A DNA stretch of 64,000 nt, from positions 62,001-126,000 of the forward strand of contig NZ_JAQAGZ010000001.1 in assembly GCF_027533625.1 (NCBI RefSeq), written 5' to 3'. This document shows, piece after piece, positions 52,345-62,445 of the stretch (within the stretch, counting starts at the first letter, position 1; each line of letters starts with the position of its first letter). The DNA comes from Paenibacillus gyeongsangnamensis. GTDB lineage: Bacteria; Bacillota; Bacilli; Paenibacillales; NBRC-103111. The notes beneath the pieces are model-generated. The model was not told the origin of the DNA, did no database searches, and was given only the letters and a program-made list of their open reading frames with translations. Both the position numbers and the translations under genes were made by a program.

Positions 52345-55300
52345 ATGTCTAACACAGGTAAATTTATACAAAAGAATTTAGGCAGAAAATTAAAGATCAT
52401 GCTGGCGCTTTTGTTTCTCTTGGCACAGTTTTTCTCATTCGGCAATCTATTGTTTTTTGGCGAGACGAGAGCTTTGGCGGCAAGTGAGACCACCATTCAG
52501 TCAACCAAACTGAGCGTGACAGTGGATGACGTTTTTCCGAGAATTATTCAATACCAATGGTTGGGGGACGGGGCGTCTAACGGTGCCGTATTTTACGGAA
52601 ATGAAGACACGCTGAGTCAGGTCAAAATCAACGGTACGACATACACACCGACTGTAACTAGTGTTACAACAGGGGATACGATAACCTATACACTGAACAT
52701 TTCAAGTATAGGGGTAACCATGACGATGTATTTCAAGGTTACCGACAACGTAGTCGAATTCAAGGTAAGCGATATTACCGAAAGCGGCGCGACGAAAGTG
52801 ATGACCTTTGAAATTCCGAACCAAAATCTGATATCCATCCGGGATAATCAGCCGAGCGCACAAGAAACAGGGGTTGATGTCAAGGGCTCCGTCAATTATG
52901 ATGACAATTCCAAAGAAGAATACAACTTATTAGCAACCAAGGCAGTTGACGCAAACCCGGTGGCCAAATCTTATCTTATTTTGAATACCGATAAGCTTGC
53001 TGCAACGCTGTATAATAACAGCATTAATATTACGCCGGCTACAGGCAGCAAGATTCTGGGCGACAAGTATGAAACCAGATACTATTACCAGACGGTGAAT
53101 AAGACCGGGTATAAGAGGCTGGGGGCATGGAACAACGCTTGGACATACAGGGAAGTGCCGACGGAAATTATGGAATTGCCATATGCCAAGATCGCCATTA
53201 CGCCCGATGCAAACAATGACGGCACGGTAGACTGGCAGGATGGCGCCATTGCCTACAGGCAGATCATGAAAATCCCTTACGGTGCCGACATTATTAAAAA
53301 GAGCTTTGCCCATATCGCGTATACCCGTGCAAGCCTTGCCCAGTGGCCGTTCCTGAGAACACTGGATATGGTTAAGAAGATCAACCTGTATACCGACGGC
53401 TTCGGACAGTTCCTGGAATATAAGGGACATCAGGCTGAAGGCCATGATTCAAACCACCCTGACTACGGCATCAACATCAATAAGAGGGCAGGGGGGCTGA
53501 ATGATCTCAACTTTTTTGTAAATGAGGCTGCAAAATACAATACAAGCGTCGGGGTACATATCAATGCTACCGAGGCTTATCCGGAAGCCCGCTACTACAG
53601 TGAAGATCTTCTCAGACAGCCGCATGTACCTGGTTGGAATTCGCTCGACCAGGCGTACTTGATCGACCAGTACAAGGATGCCACTAATTTTGGGAGCCAC
53701 GGCTTGGCTGACAGACTCGCCGAACTTAGACAAAATGTTCCAGGCCTGAAGTGGGTTTATGTGGATGTATATTATTTTCAGGGTTACCCGGAGTGGAAGC
53801 TGGGAACAGAATTAAACAAAAACGGTTGGGCTGTGGGCACGGAGTTCCAGGGTGCGCTTGAAGATTATGCTGTATGGAACCACGTTCCCCAGATGAAGAG
53901 CCAAGTGGTAAGGTTTATTAAGAACGGCGTTGCAGATTCCTACGGCTTTAACTACATGCTTTTGAAATCAAGGCATGCAGGCTCTATGGGCTACGGGGAC
54001 GACGGCAACGACGATCAAGGCAATAATACCGGACTGCTAAGCCAAATGAAAATATTCTATACCAACAATTTACTGATGAAGTACATGCAGAACTTTGATA
54101 TTACGAAGTGGACAAGTAACAGGATCGATTTTACCAACAATGTATATGTAAAAGAAACGACGCCTGAGCCTAGTCCGGTAGTTGAGTTATATAAGGACAA
54201 TAAAAAGATCGCCGCGTATCAGAACAATTATGATCCTTCAACCTATAACATAAGCAACGTAAGCGCCAAAGTGTTTATTCCTTGGGATCCCCAGAATGAG
54301 ACCAAGATCTACCACTATAACACGGACGGAGGAAGCACGACCTGGGACCTTCCGAACAGTTGGTCCGGGATGGACAAGGTGAAGCTGTATCAATTATCCG
54401 ATACGGGCAAAACATTTGTGAAGGACCTGGGTGTAACGAACGGCCAGGTAACGATCGACGCAATAGCTAATACCCCTTATGTCGTCTACAAAAGTGAGCA
54501 AACCAACCCTGTAATGAATTGGGGAGAAGGCGGATTGGTGAAGGACCCTGGTTTCGACAGTCACGACCTATCGCCCGCAACCTCAGCATGGACCACATCG
54601 TCTTCTGGCGGAACCACAAGCCATATTCAGATCGTGAACAGCGACGTTGGCGAGACCTTTCTGAAAGTAAGCGGAAACAACGGTGCGGATGCGACATTGA
54701 GCCAGACCATAACTGGGCTGACCCCGGGCAAGACCTATCAGCTTTCTGCGTGGATGGAGGTTAATGGAAGGACTGGAACGATCGGCGTCAAAAACTATGG
54801 CGGACCTGATGTTACTAACACCATGGACAAATCAGAACTTAATAACGAATATTATAACTCGTTAAGGTTCGAGCGCAATAAAATGCAGAGAATCAAGCTG
54901 GAATTTACCGTACCGGAAAATCATACAAGTGCAGACATTTACTTCAAGGCAAATGCAGGGACTTCAACATCTTATATGTATCTTGATGATGTGCGCGTTG
55001 TAGAAATGAATACCACGCCATTTGGAAGTCACTATTTCTTCGAAGACTTTGAGAGCAATGACGAAGGCATAGGACCTTTTGTACAGACCAAGATGGTAGG
55101 ACGTATCCATAGGTCGGAAACGCATAGCGGTTATACGACAGATACGATCCACGGCAATTACTCATTGAAGATGAGGCAGACCACTTCAACTGAGACAGGT
55201 GAATATATGAGGACAGTACCCTATTACTTGAAGCTGCAGCCAAATACCATGTATAGGTTGAGCTTTAATTATTTGCTTGGTTCTCAAAACGCCGGCGCCT

Positions 55301-56115
55301 ATTCTGTTGCCATTAAAGGTAACAACGGTGCGACTACTTTGTCCAATGTGCCGATTCCATCATCCGTCAGCGATACTGTCTATTCAACATATACAAAAAC
55401 CTTTTTAACTGGAAACTATGACGATACCTACATTTCGTTTATAAAAAACGGGGGAGGAATGATCGACTTTGTCATTGATGACTTTGCGATTGATACTGTG
55501 CCCACACCTCCTCCTTTGGCTGTACCTACAGGGTTAAAAGCGACTGCTTTAAGCCCATCCCAGATTAGCGTGAGCTGGGATGAGACGGATTTAGCTGCCG
55601 GATATGACTTGGAGGTGGATGGTCAAGTCGTTTCACAAGCTACGTACCCTTACCTACATTCCGGGTTGGCTCTAAATTCTACTCATACCTACAGGGTAAG
55701 GGCCAAGAACGCTACAGAGACAACCGCTTGGAGCGCACCTGTGAGCGCTACGTCACTGAATGCGATTTCAATCGTTGCGGCAGCGGATGCCTTTGTACGT
55801 GACGGAGGGTCGGCGAATACTAACTACGGTGCTGATCCAACAACTACGGTCAAGTGGGATGCACCAGGCTACAGCCGTGAGGCCTTCTACAAATTTAATT
55901 TGGATCGTATACCAGTAAATATGTCCAGCGCAAAGATTAAGCTATATCCGACGACGGCTGGTGCTGTATCACCTGGGATTAATGTCGAGCAGGTTCAGAA
56001 TAATTGGAGCGAGTCTACTATAACTTGGAACAACAAGCCTTCCGTAATAGGGGCTAAATTGAATGCAAGTCCTATTATGCCTGTGCTTATAACACTGCAT
56101 TTGTCATTGATGTGA
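52345..56115 (+). CDS. Secreted GH101 endo-alpha-N-acetylgalactosaminidase, C-terminus cut by frameshift
   Basis: A 1256-residue frame starting at ATG 52345 after GAAGGAGG. Signal peptide ends near residue 45 (FGETRALA). Residues about 50-300 are the N-terminal beta-sandwich of GH101. The catalytic barrel has the hallmark GHQAEGHDSNHPDYG (361-375), nucleophile D474 in WVYVDVYYFQGYPEW, and acid/base E500 in GWAVGTEFQGALEDY. Two galactose-binding-type modules follow (about 725-900 and 905-1055), then Fn3 (about 1060-1145) and a DNRLRE module. The latter loses its frame near 56073 and the protein stops at 56115. GH101 releases the Gal-beta-1,3-GalNAc disaccharide from mucin O-glycans. The catalytic part is intact, so a truncated enzyme could still be active. 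Confidence 0.92.
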   Translation: MSNTGKFIQKNLGRKLKIMLALLFLLAQFFSFGNLLFFGETRALAASETTIQSTKLSVTVDDVFPRIIQYQWLGDGASNGAVFYGNEDTLSQVKINGTTYTPTVTSVTTGDTITYTLNISSIGVTMTMYFKVTDNVVEFKVSDITESGATKVMTFEIPNQNLISIRDNQPSAQETGVDVKGSVNYDDNSKEEYNLLATKAVDANPVAKSYLILNTDKLAATLYNNSINITPATGSKILGDKYETRYYYQTVNKTGYKRLGAWNNAWTYREVPTEIMELPYAKIAITPDANNDGTVDWQDGAIAYRQIMKIPYGADIIKKSFAHIAYTRASLAQWPFLRTLDMVKKINLYTDGFGQFLEYKGHQAEGHDSNHPDYGININKRAGGLNDLNFFVNEAAKYNTSVGVHINATEAYPEARYYSEDLLRQPHVPGWNSLDQAYLIDQYKDATNFGSHGLADRLAELRQNVPGLKWVYVDVYYFQGYPEWKLGTELNKNGWAVGTEFQGALEDYAVWNHVPQMKSQVVRFIKNGVADSYGFNYMLLKSRHAGSMGYGDDGNDDQGNNTGLLSQMKIFYTNNLLMKYMQNFDITKWTSNRIDFTNNVYVKETTPEPSPVVELYKDNKKIAAYQNNYDPSTYNISNVSAKVFIPWDPQNETKIYHYNTDGGSTTWDLPNSWSGMDKVKLYQLSDTGKTFVKDLGVTNGQVTIDAIANTPYVVYKSEQTNPVMNWGEGGLVKDPGFDSHDLSPATSAWTTSSSGGTTSHIQIVNSDVGETFLKVSGNNGADATLSQTITGLTPGKTYQLSAWMEVNGRTGTIGVKNYGGPDVTNTMDKSELNNEYYNSLRFERNKMQRIKLEFTVPENHTSADIYFKANAGTSTSYMYLDDVRVVEMNTTPFGSHYFFEDFESNDEGIGPFVQTKMVGRIHRSETHSGYTTDTIHGNYSLKMRQTTSTETGEYMRTVPYYLKLQPNTMYRLSFNYLLGSQNAGAYSVAIKGNNGATTLSNVPIPSSVSDTVYSTYTKTFLTGNYDDTYISFIKNGGGMIDFVIDDFAIDTVPTPPPLAVPTGLKATALSPSQISVSWDETDLAAGYDLEVDGQVVSQATYPYLHSGLALNSTHTYRVRAKNATETTAWSAPVSATSLNAISIVAAADAFVRDGGSANTNYGADPTTTVKWDAPGYSREAFYKFNLDRIPVNMSSAKIKLYPTTAGAVSPGINVEQVQNNWSESTITWNNKPSVIGAKLNASPIMPVLITLHLSLM

Positions 56116-57923
56116 CGAATATTGCCAAGAGTGCGATTGCCAGCCAAGATAAAAACATATCCATAAAATTAACGAATGCACTCCTGAGAGGAGGATCCGC
56201 AGATAGTCAGTTTGCGACTAAAGAGAATAGCATGTCGCAATACTGGCCGGTGATAGAGTATACCGCACCTGGAAGCATTAGAGGCACGGTTGTAGACAGC
56301 AATAATAAGCCGGTTTCCGGCGCGGCTGTGACCGCATCCGTTTCCAGTTCAGTATATCGTTCAGTCTATACGGCAATGGACGGAACATATTCCATAACGG
56401 ATATACCGTCAGGCTCTGGCTATACTGTAACGGCAAGTAAAGAGGGATACGTGGACGCATCACGATCGAATGTTATTGTGCCGATGGGAGATGTAACTAT
56501 CCTTGATATGACACTTACGTCACCGATCAGCCTACCGTCTAACAACGCAGATCTGAAAGGGCTGATCCTGTCGAGCGGACAGTTGAATCCGGCCTTTGCA
56601 GCGGGGACGACTTCATACACAGCGAATGTGGCCAGCGATGTGAGCAGCATTACAGTAACAGCATCGGTCTACGATAACAATGCGACATTGACAGTAGGCG
56701 GCCAGCAGGTTGCGAGCGGACAAACAAGCGGACCGATTAACCTGAATGTAGGAAGTAATACGATCAACATTGTAGTGACGGCGCAGGATTTGACGACGAA
56801 AACATATACGCTGACCGTGATCCGCGCGTCTGCCCCGCCGGCAACACCAGTGCTGAACAATATCGTACCCGGTAACGGTAAGCTAACCTTGAATTGGACG
56901 CAGGCTTCGGGAGCGACCGGCTATAAAGTCAAGTATGGAACTGCTCTCGGCGTGTATACGTCATCGATCGATGTTGGAAATGTTACCGGCAAAACCATTG
57001 AGGGACTTCAGAATGAAGTAACCTATTTCTTCGCCGTCAGCGCTTATAACTCAGGTGGAGAAAGCGGTAATTCCGATGAAAGGATTGGAACGCCTGATGG
57101 CGTACCTCCGACAACCGAAGCCGTTTTGGATGGAGTGAAAGGCTCTAGCGGTTGGTTTACTTCCGATGTTACTGTTACGCTAAAAGCTCAAGACGGGAAT
57201 TCCGGTCTAGCGTCTACCGAATATTCATTGACCGTGTTACAAAATGTTTACGGCCAGCAATCGACTAATGGATTCGTGCCTTATACTGCTCCGTTCGTAC
57301 TTAACGAAGGTATTTATCAGCTGCAATATCGATCGACGGACCGCGCTGGAAATGTTGAAGCTCCTAAAACGATTACGGTCAATATCGATCGGACAGCACC
57401 AACAACGGTGCTCACTGCAAATGGCAGCCCGTTAGTGAATGGGGCAACATTCCAAGACAGCCAATTGCTAACGCTAGTTATCCAATCTGAGGATCCATTG
57501 TCCGGTGTAGCCTCACAATTGATTACTATCGATGGGGCGGCGACTGGGGCGACGCAGAATATTGTGAATTGGGAAGGTCAACTAGGAAACCATGTTGTTC
57601 AAGCTGTTGTAACGGATCGGGCTGGAAATGTGAATACAACTAAAATTACCGTGAATGTCATAACTAGCGTAAGTGCTATGCAGCAGCTTATTGCAAAATT
57701 TATCGCATCAGGTGAAATAAACGGACCGCTCGGGACCCAAATCACAAACAAATTTACTCAGTCTCTAGACCAATTAAGCAAGGGGCATCATGATCAGGCA
57801 ATTAAGCATATGCAAGATGTTCTGAAGCAAATCGAGCAAGCGAAGCAGGGTGAAATTTCAGACCATGCGAAGCAAGTCTTGACAACAGATGCCAATGCCA
57901 TAATTGAAGCCTGGTCCAAATAA
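56074..57923 (+). pseudogene. Detached tail of the GH101 protein: DNRLRE end, Big/Fn3-type modules, FIMAH
   Basis: The frame from about 56074 continues the DNRLRE module without a start codon: SYYACAYNTAFVIDVTNIAK. It is followed by a carboxypeptidase-regulatory-like domain (GSIRGTVVDSNNKPVSGAAV), a cadherin-like beta-sandwich (SSGQLNPAFAAGTTSYTANV), an Fn3 (LTLNWTQASGATGYKVKYGT), Ig-like repeats with DRAGNVEAPKTITV, and a C-terminal FIMAH-type helical domain (LIAKFIASGEINGPLGTQIT). Adding one base near 56073 rejoins this to the upstream frame, giving one protein of about 1860 residues. It is a probable surface-binding tail. A sequencing error is possible. Confidence 0.85.
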
Positions 57924-57940
57924 TGCTGTTACGAACGTGG

Positions 57941-57968
57941 TCAGGAGCCATTGCTCCTGATCGTATTT
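57941..57968 (+). terminator. Weak hairpin after the GH101 tail
   Basis: TCAGGAGC (57941-57948) and GCTCCTGA (57953-57960) around CATT, followed by TCGTATTTG. Weak T-tract. Confidence 0.5.
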
Positions 57969-57988
57969 GTATGTTCAAGTCAATATAA

Positions 57989-60256
57989 AAAATCGCCGCA
58001 AAAATTACCTCTATCACCAATGGGGCCATTTCCGTTTGGTCCACTTTAAACAAAGAAACGAATCGAACAAATTTGTGGAGTGACTTGTCTAAATGGTCTA
58101 CTAAATCATCCGACATTACGAATAGCTATTCCCGTCTAAAGAGTATGGCCATTGCTTTTAATACAAAGGGTTCCTCGCTTTATGGCAACAAGTCTTTAGC
58201 AGCTGACATTATGAATGCTCTCGATTGGATGTATCAGAATGTATATAACGATAGCGTTACCAAGGAGTATGACAACTGGTGGGATTGGGAAATCGGATCG
58301 CCGCAAGCGTTAAACGATATAGCCGTTTTAATGTACAATCAATTGACAGCAGCTCAAGTTACCAATTACATCAAAGCTGTTGATCGTTTTGTTCCCGATC
58401 CCACCCATAAGACCAGCAACGGCATAGTTGAAACGGGAGCTAACCGGGCGGATAAAGCTCTTGTAGTTATGATCCGCGGCATACTTGATAAATCAGGAAC
58501 GAAGCTCGCACAGGGAAGAGATGCGCTCAGCCAAATATTTCTTTATGTCACAAGCGGCGATGGATTTTATGCCGACGGGTCATTCATTCAGCACTCGAAT
58601 GTACCGTATACACTCAGCTATGGGAATGTTTTGCTCCTTGATATGGCAAGAATTTTAGAACTTTTGAAAGGCTCCTCTTGGGATGTCACAGATCCTAATG
58701 TGCAGAACGTCTATAACTGGGTGACCGATTCCTATCAGCCGCTCATTTATAAAGGCGCGGCAATGGATATGGTTGGTGGACGCAAAATTTCCAGGCAGAA
58801 AGAATCGGATCATGACACAGGAAGGACAATTATTGCTACTATTGCGCGTCTAGCGCAATTTGCGACTTCCGCTCAGGCAGCTACTTTCAAAAGCATGGTG
58901 AAAGCGTGGGTGCAACAGGACACTACCTTGCCAATTATTACGCGGGCAACGATTAACGATATGATGAGAATTAAATCGATCATGAACGACAATACGATTG
59001 CACCAAGCGGTGAATTGGTCAAAAATCAAGTGTTCCCGAATATGGATCGGGCCGTTCATCTGCGTCCGGGCTTCGGTTTCGGTCTCAGCATGTTCTCGAA
59101 CCGCATAACGGCTTTTGAATCCGGCAACGGCGAGAATCTTCAAGGCTGGTGGACCGGCCTTGGCATGACGTACCTGTATAACAATGATTTGGCCCAGTAT
59201 GACAACAATTTCTGGCCGACTGTCAATATGTATCGCTTACCGGGAACAACAACGGATGGAACGGGAAGCGGGACTCCGAAAGCTTGGAACTTATATGCAA
59301 ACCCTAACCATTGGGTAGGCGGATCATCCTTGAACGGTCAGTATGGGACGGCGGGAATGGATTTTTCTCTCTCAGGAGTTACGGGAAGCCCGCTTCAAGG
59401 GAAAAAATCCTGGTTCATGTTCGGAGATAAAATCGTCGCTTTGGGCGCCGGCATCACGAGCACGGACAACCGTAATGTAGAGACGATCGTAGAGAACCGC
59501 AAGTTGAACGACAAGGGCGACAACACTTTGACGGTGAACGGGGCAACCAAGCCGAATGAACTCGGATGGTCTGACAAGATGACCGGCGTACAGTGGGCTC
59601 ATTTGGCGGGCAATGTACCGGGATCCGACATCGGCTATTATTTCCCTGAAACTGCTAATGTCTACGCTCTGCGCGAGTCGAGAACCGGCGCTTGGAAAGA
59701 TGTTAATAACGGAGGAAGCGCGGCCCAGGTGACGAACCATTATTTGAGCTTGGCATTTGAGCACGGGAAGAACCCAACAGACGCCTCTTACTCCTATGTT
59801 CTGCTGCCGAATAAAGACGCGGCTGCAACGGCCAGCTATGCAAGCCATCCCGATATCTCGATTCTTGAAAATGGGGTGGAAGCGCAGGCTGTTCAAGACA
59901 GCAGTCTTAACGCTGTAGGAGTGAACTTTTGGAAAGATATGACCAAGACGGTTAGCGTAAATGGGTCGAACTTAATGACAAGCGATAAGAAGGCATCCGT
60001 CACCATGATGGAAACGCCGAATGAAATTGACGTAGCGGTTTCCGATCCTACGCAGAGCAATTCGGGGGACATCCATCTCGAGATCAATAAGAGCGCAACG
60101 GGAACGCTTTCGCTCGATCCGGGAATTACCGTGACCCAGCTAAGTCCGACGATTAAGCTGACCGTTCATGTGAAAGGTTCGCTTGGAAAAACGTATACTG
60201 TCAAATTGAACTTACCGCGGCCCCAAACGATGATCTGGACATTGAAGGAGCAATAA
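57989..60256 (+). pseudogene. PL8 polysaccharide lyase, 5'-truncated (no start, no signal peptide)
   Basis: The open frame begins after a TAA at 57986-57988. The sequence IAAKITSITNGAISVW...RTNLWSDLSKW is already inside the PL8 N-terminal helical domain; the signal peptide and first few dozen residues are missing, and the only start-like codon is TTG 58073 without a ribosome site. Counting from 58073, catalytic-site features are present: NWWDWEIGSPQALN (68-81), TGANR (121-125), H174 and Y183 in QHSNVPYTLSYGN, and GGRKISRQKESDHD (235-248) with the arginines. The beta-sheet domains and end GSLGKTYTVKLNL are complete. PL8 enzymes cleave hyaluronan, chondroitin or xanthan by beta-elimination, giving the unsaturated products GH88 removes. 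It may be untranslated or trapped inside the cell. Confidence 0.82.
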
Positions 60257-60284
60257 TATCCTGCTGATAAAGCAGGAAGACATG

Positions 60285-60313
60285 AACCCCCGCGCTTTCA
60301 CGCGGGGGTTTGG
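60285..60313. terminator. Strong terminator after PL8 gene
   Basis: AACCCCCGCG (60285-60294) and CGCGGGGGTT (60301-60310), loop CTTTCA, followed by TGG. Confidence 0.88.
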
Positions 60314-60346
60314 TCGTAAGCCGTTAAGTTAAGTTCATTATACAGC

Positions 60347-60787
60347 TTATTGGTGAACTACGTTGACGGAATAAAGCTCAACAATAGTATAAGGCGTGGT
60401 GGTCACTGTACCTGATGTCGCCGTTTGATCGTAATTGCCGCACTTGAAGTAGAATTTGTCTCCCGAGAGGTTGGGGCTATGAGAATATACCGACTGACCA
60501 TTGATGTAAACCGTCAGTACGCCGCCTGAAAGCGACAGCTCATAATTGAACGTCGTATTCAGGGCAGCCGCGTTACTAAAATAGGTGTAGGTACCGCTTC
60601 CTGATGCTTCTTCATATAATACTTGGAAATTGCCGCCGTTTTTGTTGGCGTTTGCTGTATACTCCAATTCGCACAACGGAAAGCCGCCGGTACTATCGAA
60701 AACTTGTGCGATCGTCGTTTTACCGCTCGTTCCGCCACCCTGTAATGTCACGGCAGCTGAATTCGTCATTGTATTCGTTCCGGTCAT
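60347..60787 (-). pseudogene. Fragment of a jelly-roll polysaccharide lyase (PL7/PL20-like)
   Basis: Reading leftwards from 60787, about 146 residues encode the end of a secreted lyase-like beta-jelly-roll: KTTIAQVFDSTGGFPLCELE, LSLSGGVLTVYINGQSVYSH, DKFYFKCGNYDQ and the end TPYTIVELYSVNVVHQ, with stop at 60347. The FKCGNYDQ motif is like the FKAGNYNQ of PL7 alginate lyases; PL20 glucuronan lyases share the fold. The N-terminal part, including the signal peptide and part of the active site, is absent at 60787, where an opposite-strand DNRLRE fragment begins. The ATG at 60787 has no ribosome site, so this is a remnant. Confidence 0.75.
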
Positions 60788-60792
60788 ACGAT

Positions 60793-60909
60793 AAAAAGCT
60801 TTCTATCGTCGTGAGCTCGCCAACGTATCAAGGAGCGGCTGGAGATGTAAGTTATGCCTCGAAGGAAACTGGAACGGTCTCGTACCGGCCTGTTTTGGTG
60901 ATCAACTGA
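60793..60909 (+). pseudogene. Isolated DNRLRE module tail
   Basis: Encodes KKLSIVVSSPTYQGAAGDVS and YASKETGTVSYRPVLVIN, stop at 60907-60909. It matches the end of the DNRLRE remnant at 13986-14103 (KKLSIRISSPANQGSTGDVS). It begins within six bases of the truncation of the minus-strand lyase fragment, so the two were joined by a rearrangement. Bases 60910-61097 show a small hairpin (TGCTCGCGAGAGCA area) and no gene. Confidence 0.8.
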
Positions 60910-61097
60910 CATCATAGAAATCCAGGGATTTTGTTGTGCTCGCGAGAGCAACAATGTCCGCTGCGAGGATTAGCAAGATAATTATATTTATTCGCAACTG
61001 CATCCATTTGAGTTCAAACAGGCATGTGATAACATTTAGTAAAAAACATAATAGACAGGCATAAGGAATTACCAATAATGATTAGGGGGTTCTTCGC

Positions 61098-62390
61098 ATG
61101 AGAAGAAAAGCATGGACACGGGCTGGAATCATCGGGATGTCGCTAGTGGCACTAACGGCGTGCAGCAAGGACGTCCATAACAATGAGGCTCTACCCAATG
61201 TCGTCGATCAGAAGGCGGACCTGGTTGTGTTTGATGTGGGGGCCGCAGGCGACGACATCTTTAATGCCGCTTGGGGCGATGAAATTCGCAAGAAGTTCCC
61301 TAATTACACAATTAAATACATTAAACGTGATACGAAAGAAAACAGTTTGACGAATATACTTACCGCGGGAGGGCAAATCGACATTATTCTTTCCAGTATT
61401 GGTTTATTTCCAAGTTACGTGATCCAGCCTGTCGATATCCAGATGGATATGACGGATTTGGTCCAAAAGCATAATTTGGACCTAAGCAAGTTCGAGCCGG
61501 AGAGCATCAACCCTATTAAGTCGCTTGGCGGCTTGTATGGGATTCCTTACAACTACTCACAGCTGGCACTTTTCTATAACAAGGATATATTCGATAAATT
61601 CGGCGTATCTTACCTTAAGGACGGTTCGACCTGGGATGACATATTGAATAAGGCCAAGCAATTGAGCCGGGAAGAAAACGGACAATCCTACGTCGGATTC
61701 AGCTACTCCTCTTTTCACTTCAACCGGTTGTTGTCCTTATCCCTTCCATTCATTAACGAAAATAATAAGTTTGCGATGAACACCGATGATTGGAAGCGGT
61801 TTTATGAAAAAGAGATTATCTCTCCTTTAAAAGGACTCTCGGAAGCAGATATAAAGAATACGCTTACCGGGGATCAGACTGGATTATTTATTAATAAACG
61901 AAATATCGCGATGTACGTTTTCCTGGACGGAATGAGAGATAGTCTGGCCAAGTCTGATGTAAACTGGGACATGGTCTCCCTTCCGGTATTTCCGGAAAAG
62001 CCGGGCATCGGATCCCAATTGTATCCGGGTTATGCCGCCATCGCCAAAACAAGCAAGTACCCGGATCAGGCAATGGAGGTCATCAAATTTATGACTTCCG
62101 ATGAGCAGCAAATCCGGATGGCCCAAAAAGGGAGTGTTTCGGTTCTGACCTCTAAGGCGGTGAAGGACGCTTTCCTGCAAGATACACCGTATAAAGATAA
62201 AAATGTTAAGAATGCGTTGTTCTTCAATAAACCGGCTCCGAGTCCTAAGCTTTCATTGTACGATCAACAAGCGCTCGATGCGATAACCAAGCGTATACCG
62301 GATATGATCAGCGGCAAAATAGACACGAATACAGCCTTTAGAGATGCGGAAGAAGAGGCGAACAAGAAGATCGAGAGCCTAAAAAAATAG
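61098..62390 (+). CDS. Solo extracellular solute-binding lipoprotein
   Basis: A 430-residue lipoprotein: signal peptide MRRKAWTRAGIIGMSLVALT with lipidated C22. The mature protein has the SBP family 1 pattern (GGLYGIPYNYSQLALFYNKD; LYPGYAAIAKTSKYPDQAME). At 430 residues it is smaller than the LplA-type binding proteins at 9877 and 50141, closer to ordinary CUT1 maltose-type proteins. No permease follows; the next gene is a beta-galactosidase. It may work with permeases encoded elsewhere or act as a sensor partner. Confidence 0.9.
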   Translation: MRRKAWTRAGIIGMSLVALTACSKDVHNNEALPNVVDQKADLVVFDVGAAGDDIFNAAWGDEIRKKFPNYTIKYIKRDTKENSLTNILTAGGQIDIILSSIGLFPSYVIQPVDIQMDMTDLVQKHNLDLSKFEPESINPIKSLGGLYGIPYNYSQLALFYNKDIFDKFGVSYLKDGSTWDDILNKAKQLSREENGQSYVGFSYSSFHFNRLLSLSLPFINENNKFAMNTDDWKRFYEKEIISPLKGLSEADIKNTLTGDQTGLFINKRNIAMYVFLDGMRDSLAKSDVNWDMVSLPVFPEKPGIGSQLYPGYAAIAKTSKYPDQAMEVIKFMTSDEQQIRMAQKGSVSVLTSKAVKDAFLQDTPYKDKNVKNALFFNKPAPSPKLSLYDQQALDAITKRIPDMISGKIDTNTAFRDAEEEANKKIESLKK

Positions 62391-62445
62391 AGTACGAACT
62401 ATTCTGTGATATAAAGAAATCATCTGCAATCATTGCGGATGTTAA

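Noticed and set aside
52119..52352. A 77-codon open frame ending in the GH101 start
   Set aside because: It has no convincing start signal, its composition looks non-coding, and it runs through promoter-leader sequence; the six-codon frame at 52162 has the ribosome site instead.
60604..60909. A plus-strand frame running from the lyase fragment into the DNRLRE tail
   Set aside because: The first part is antisense to a recognisable lyase sequence; only the last 39 codons are real module sequence.
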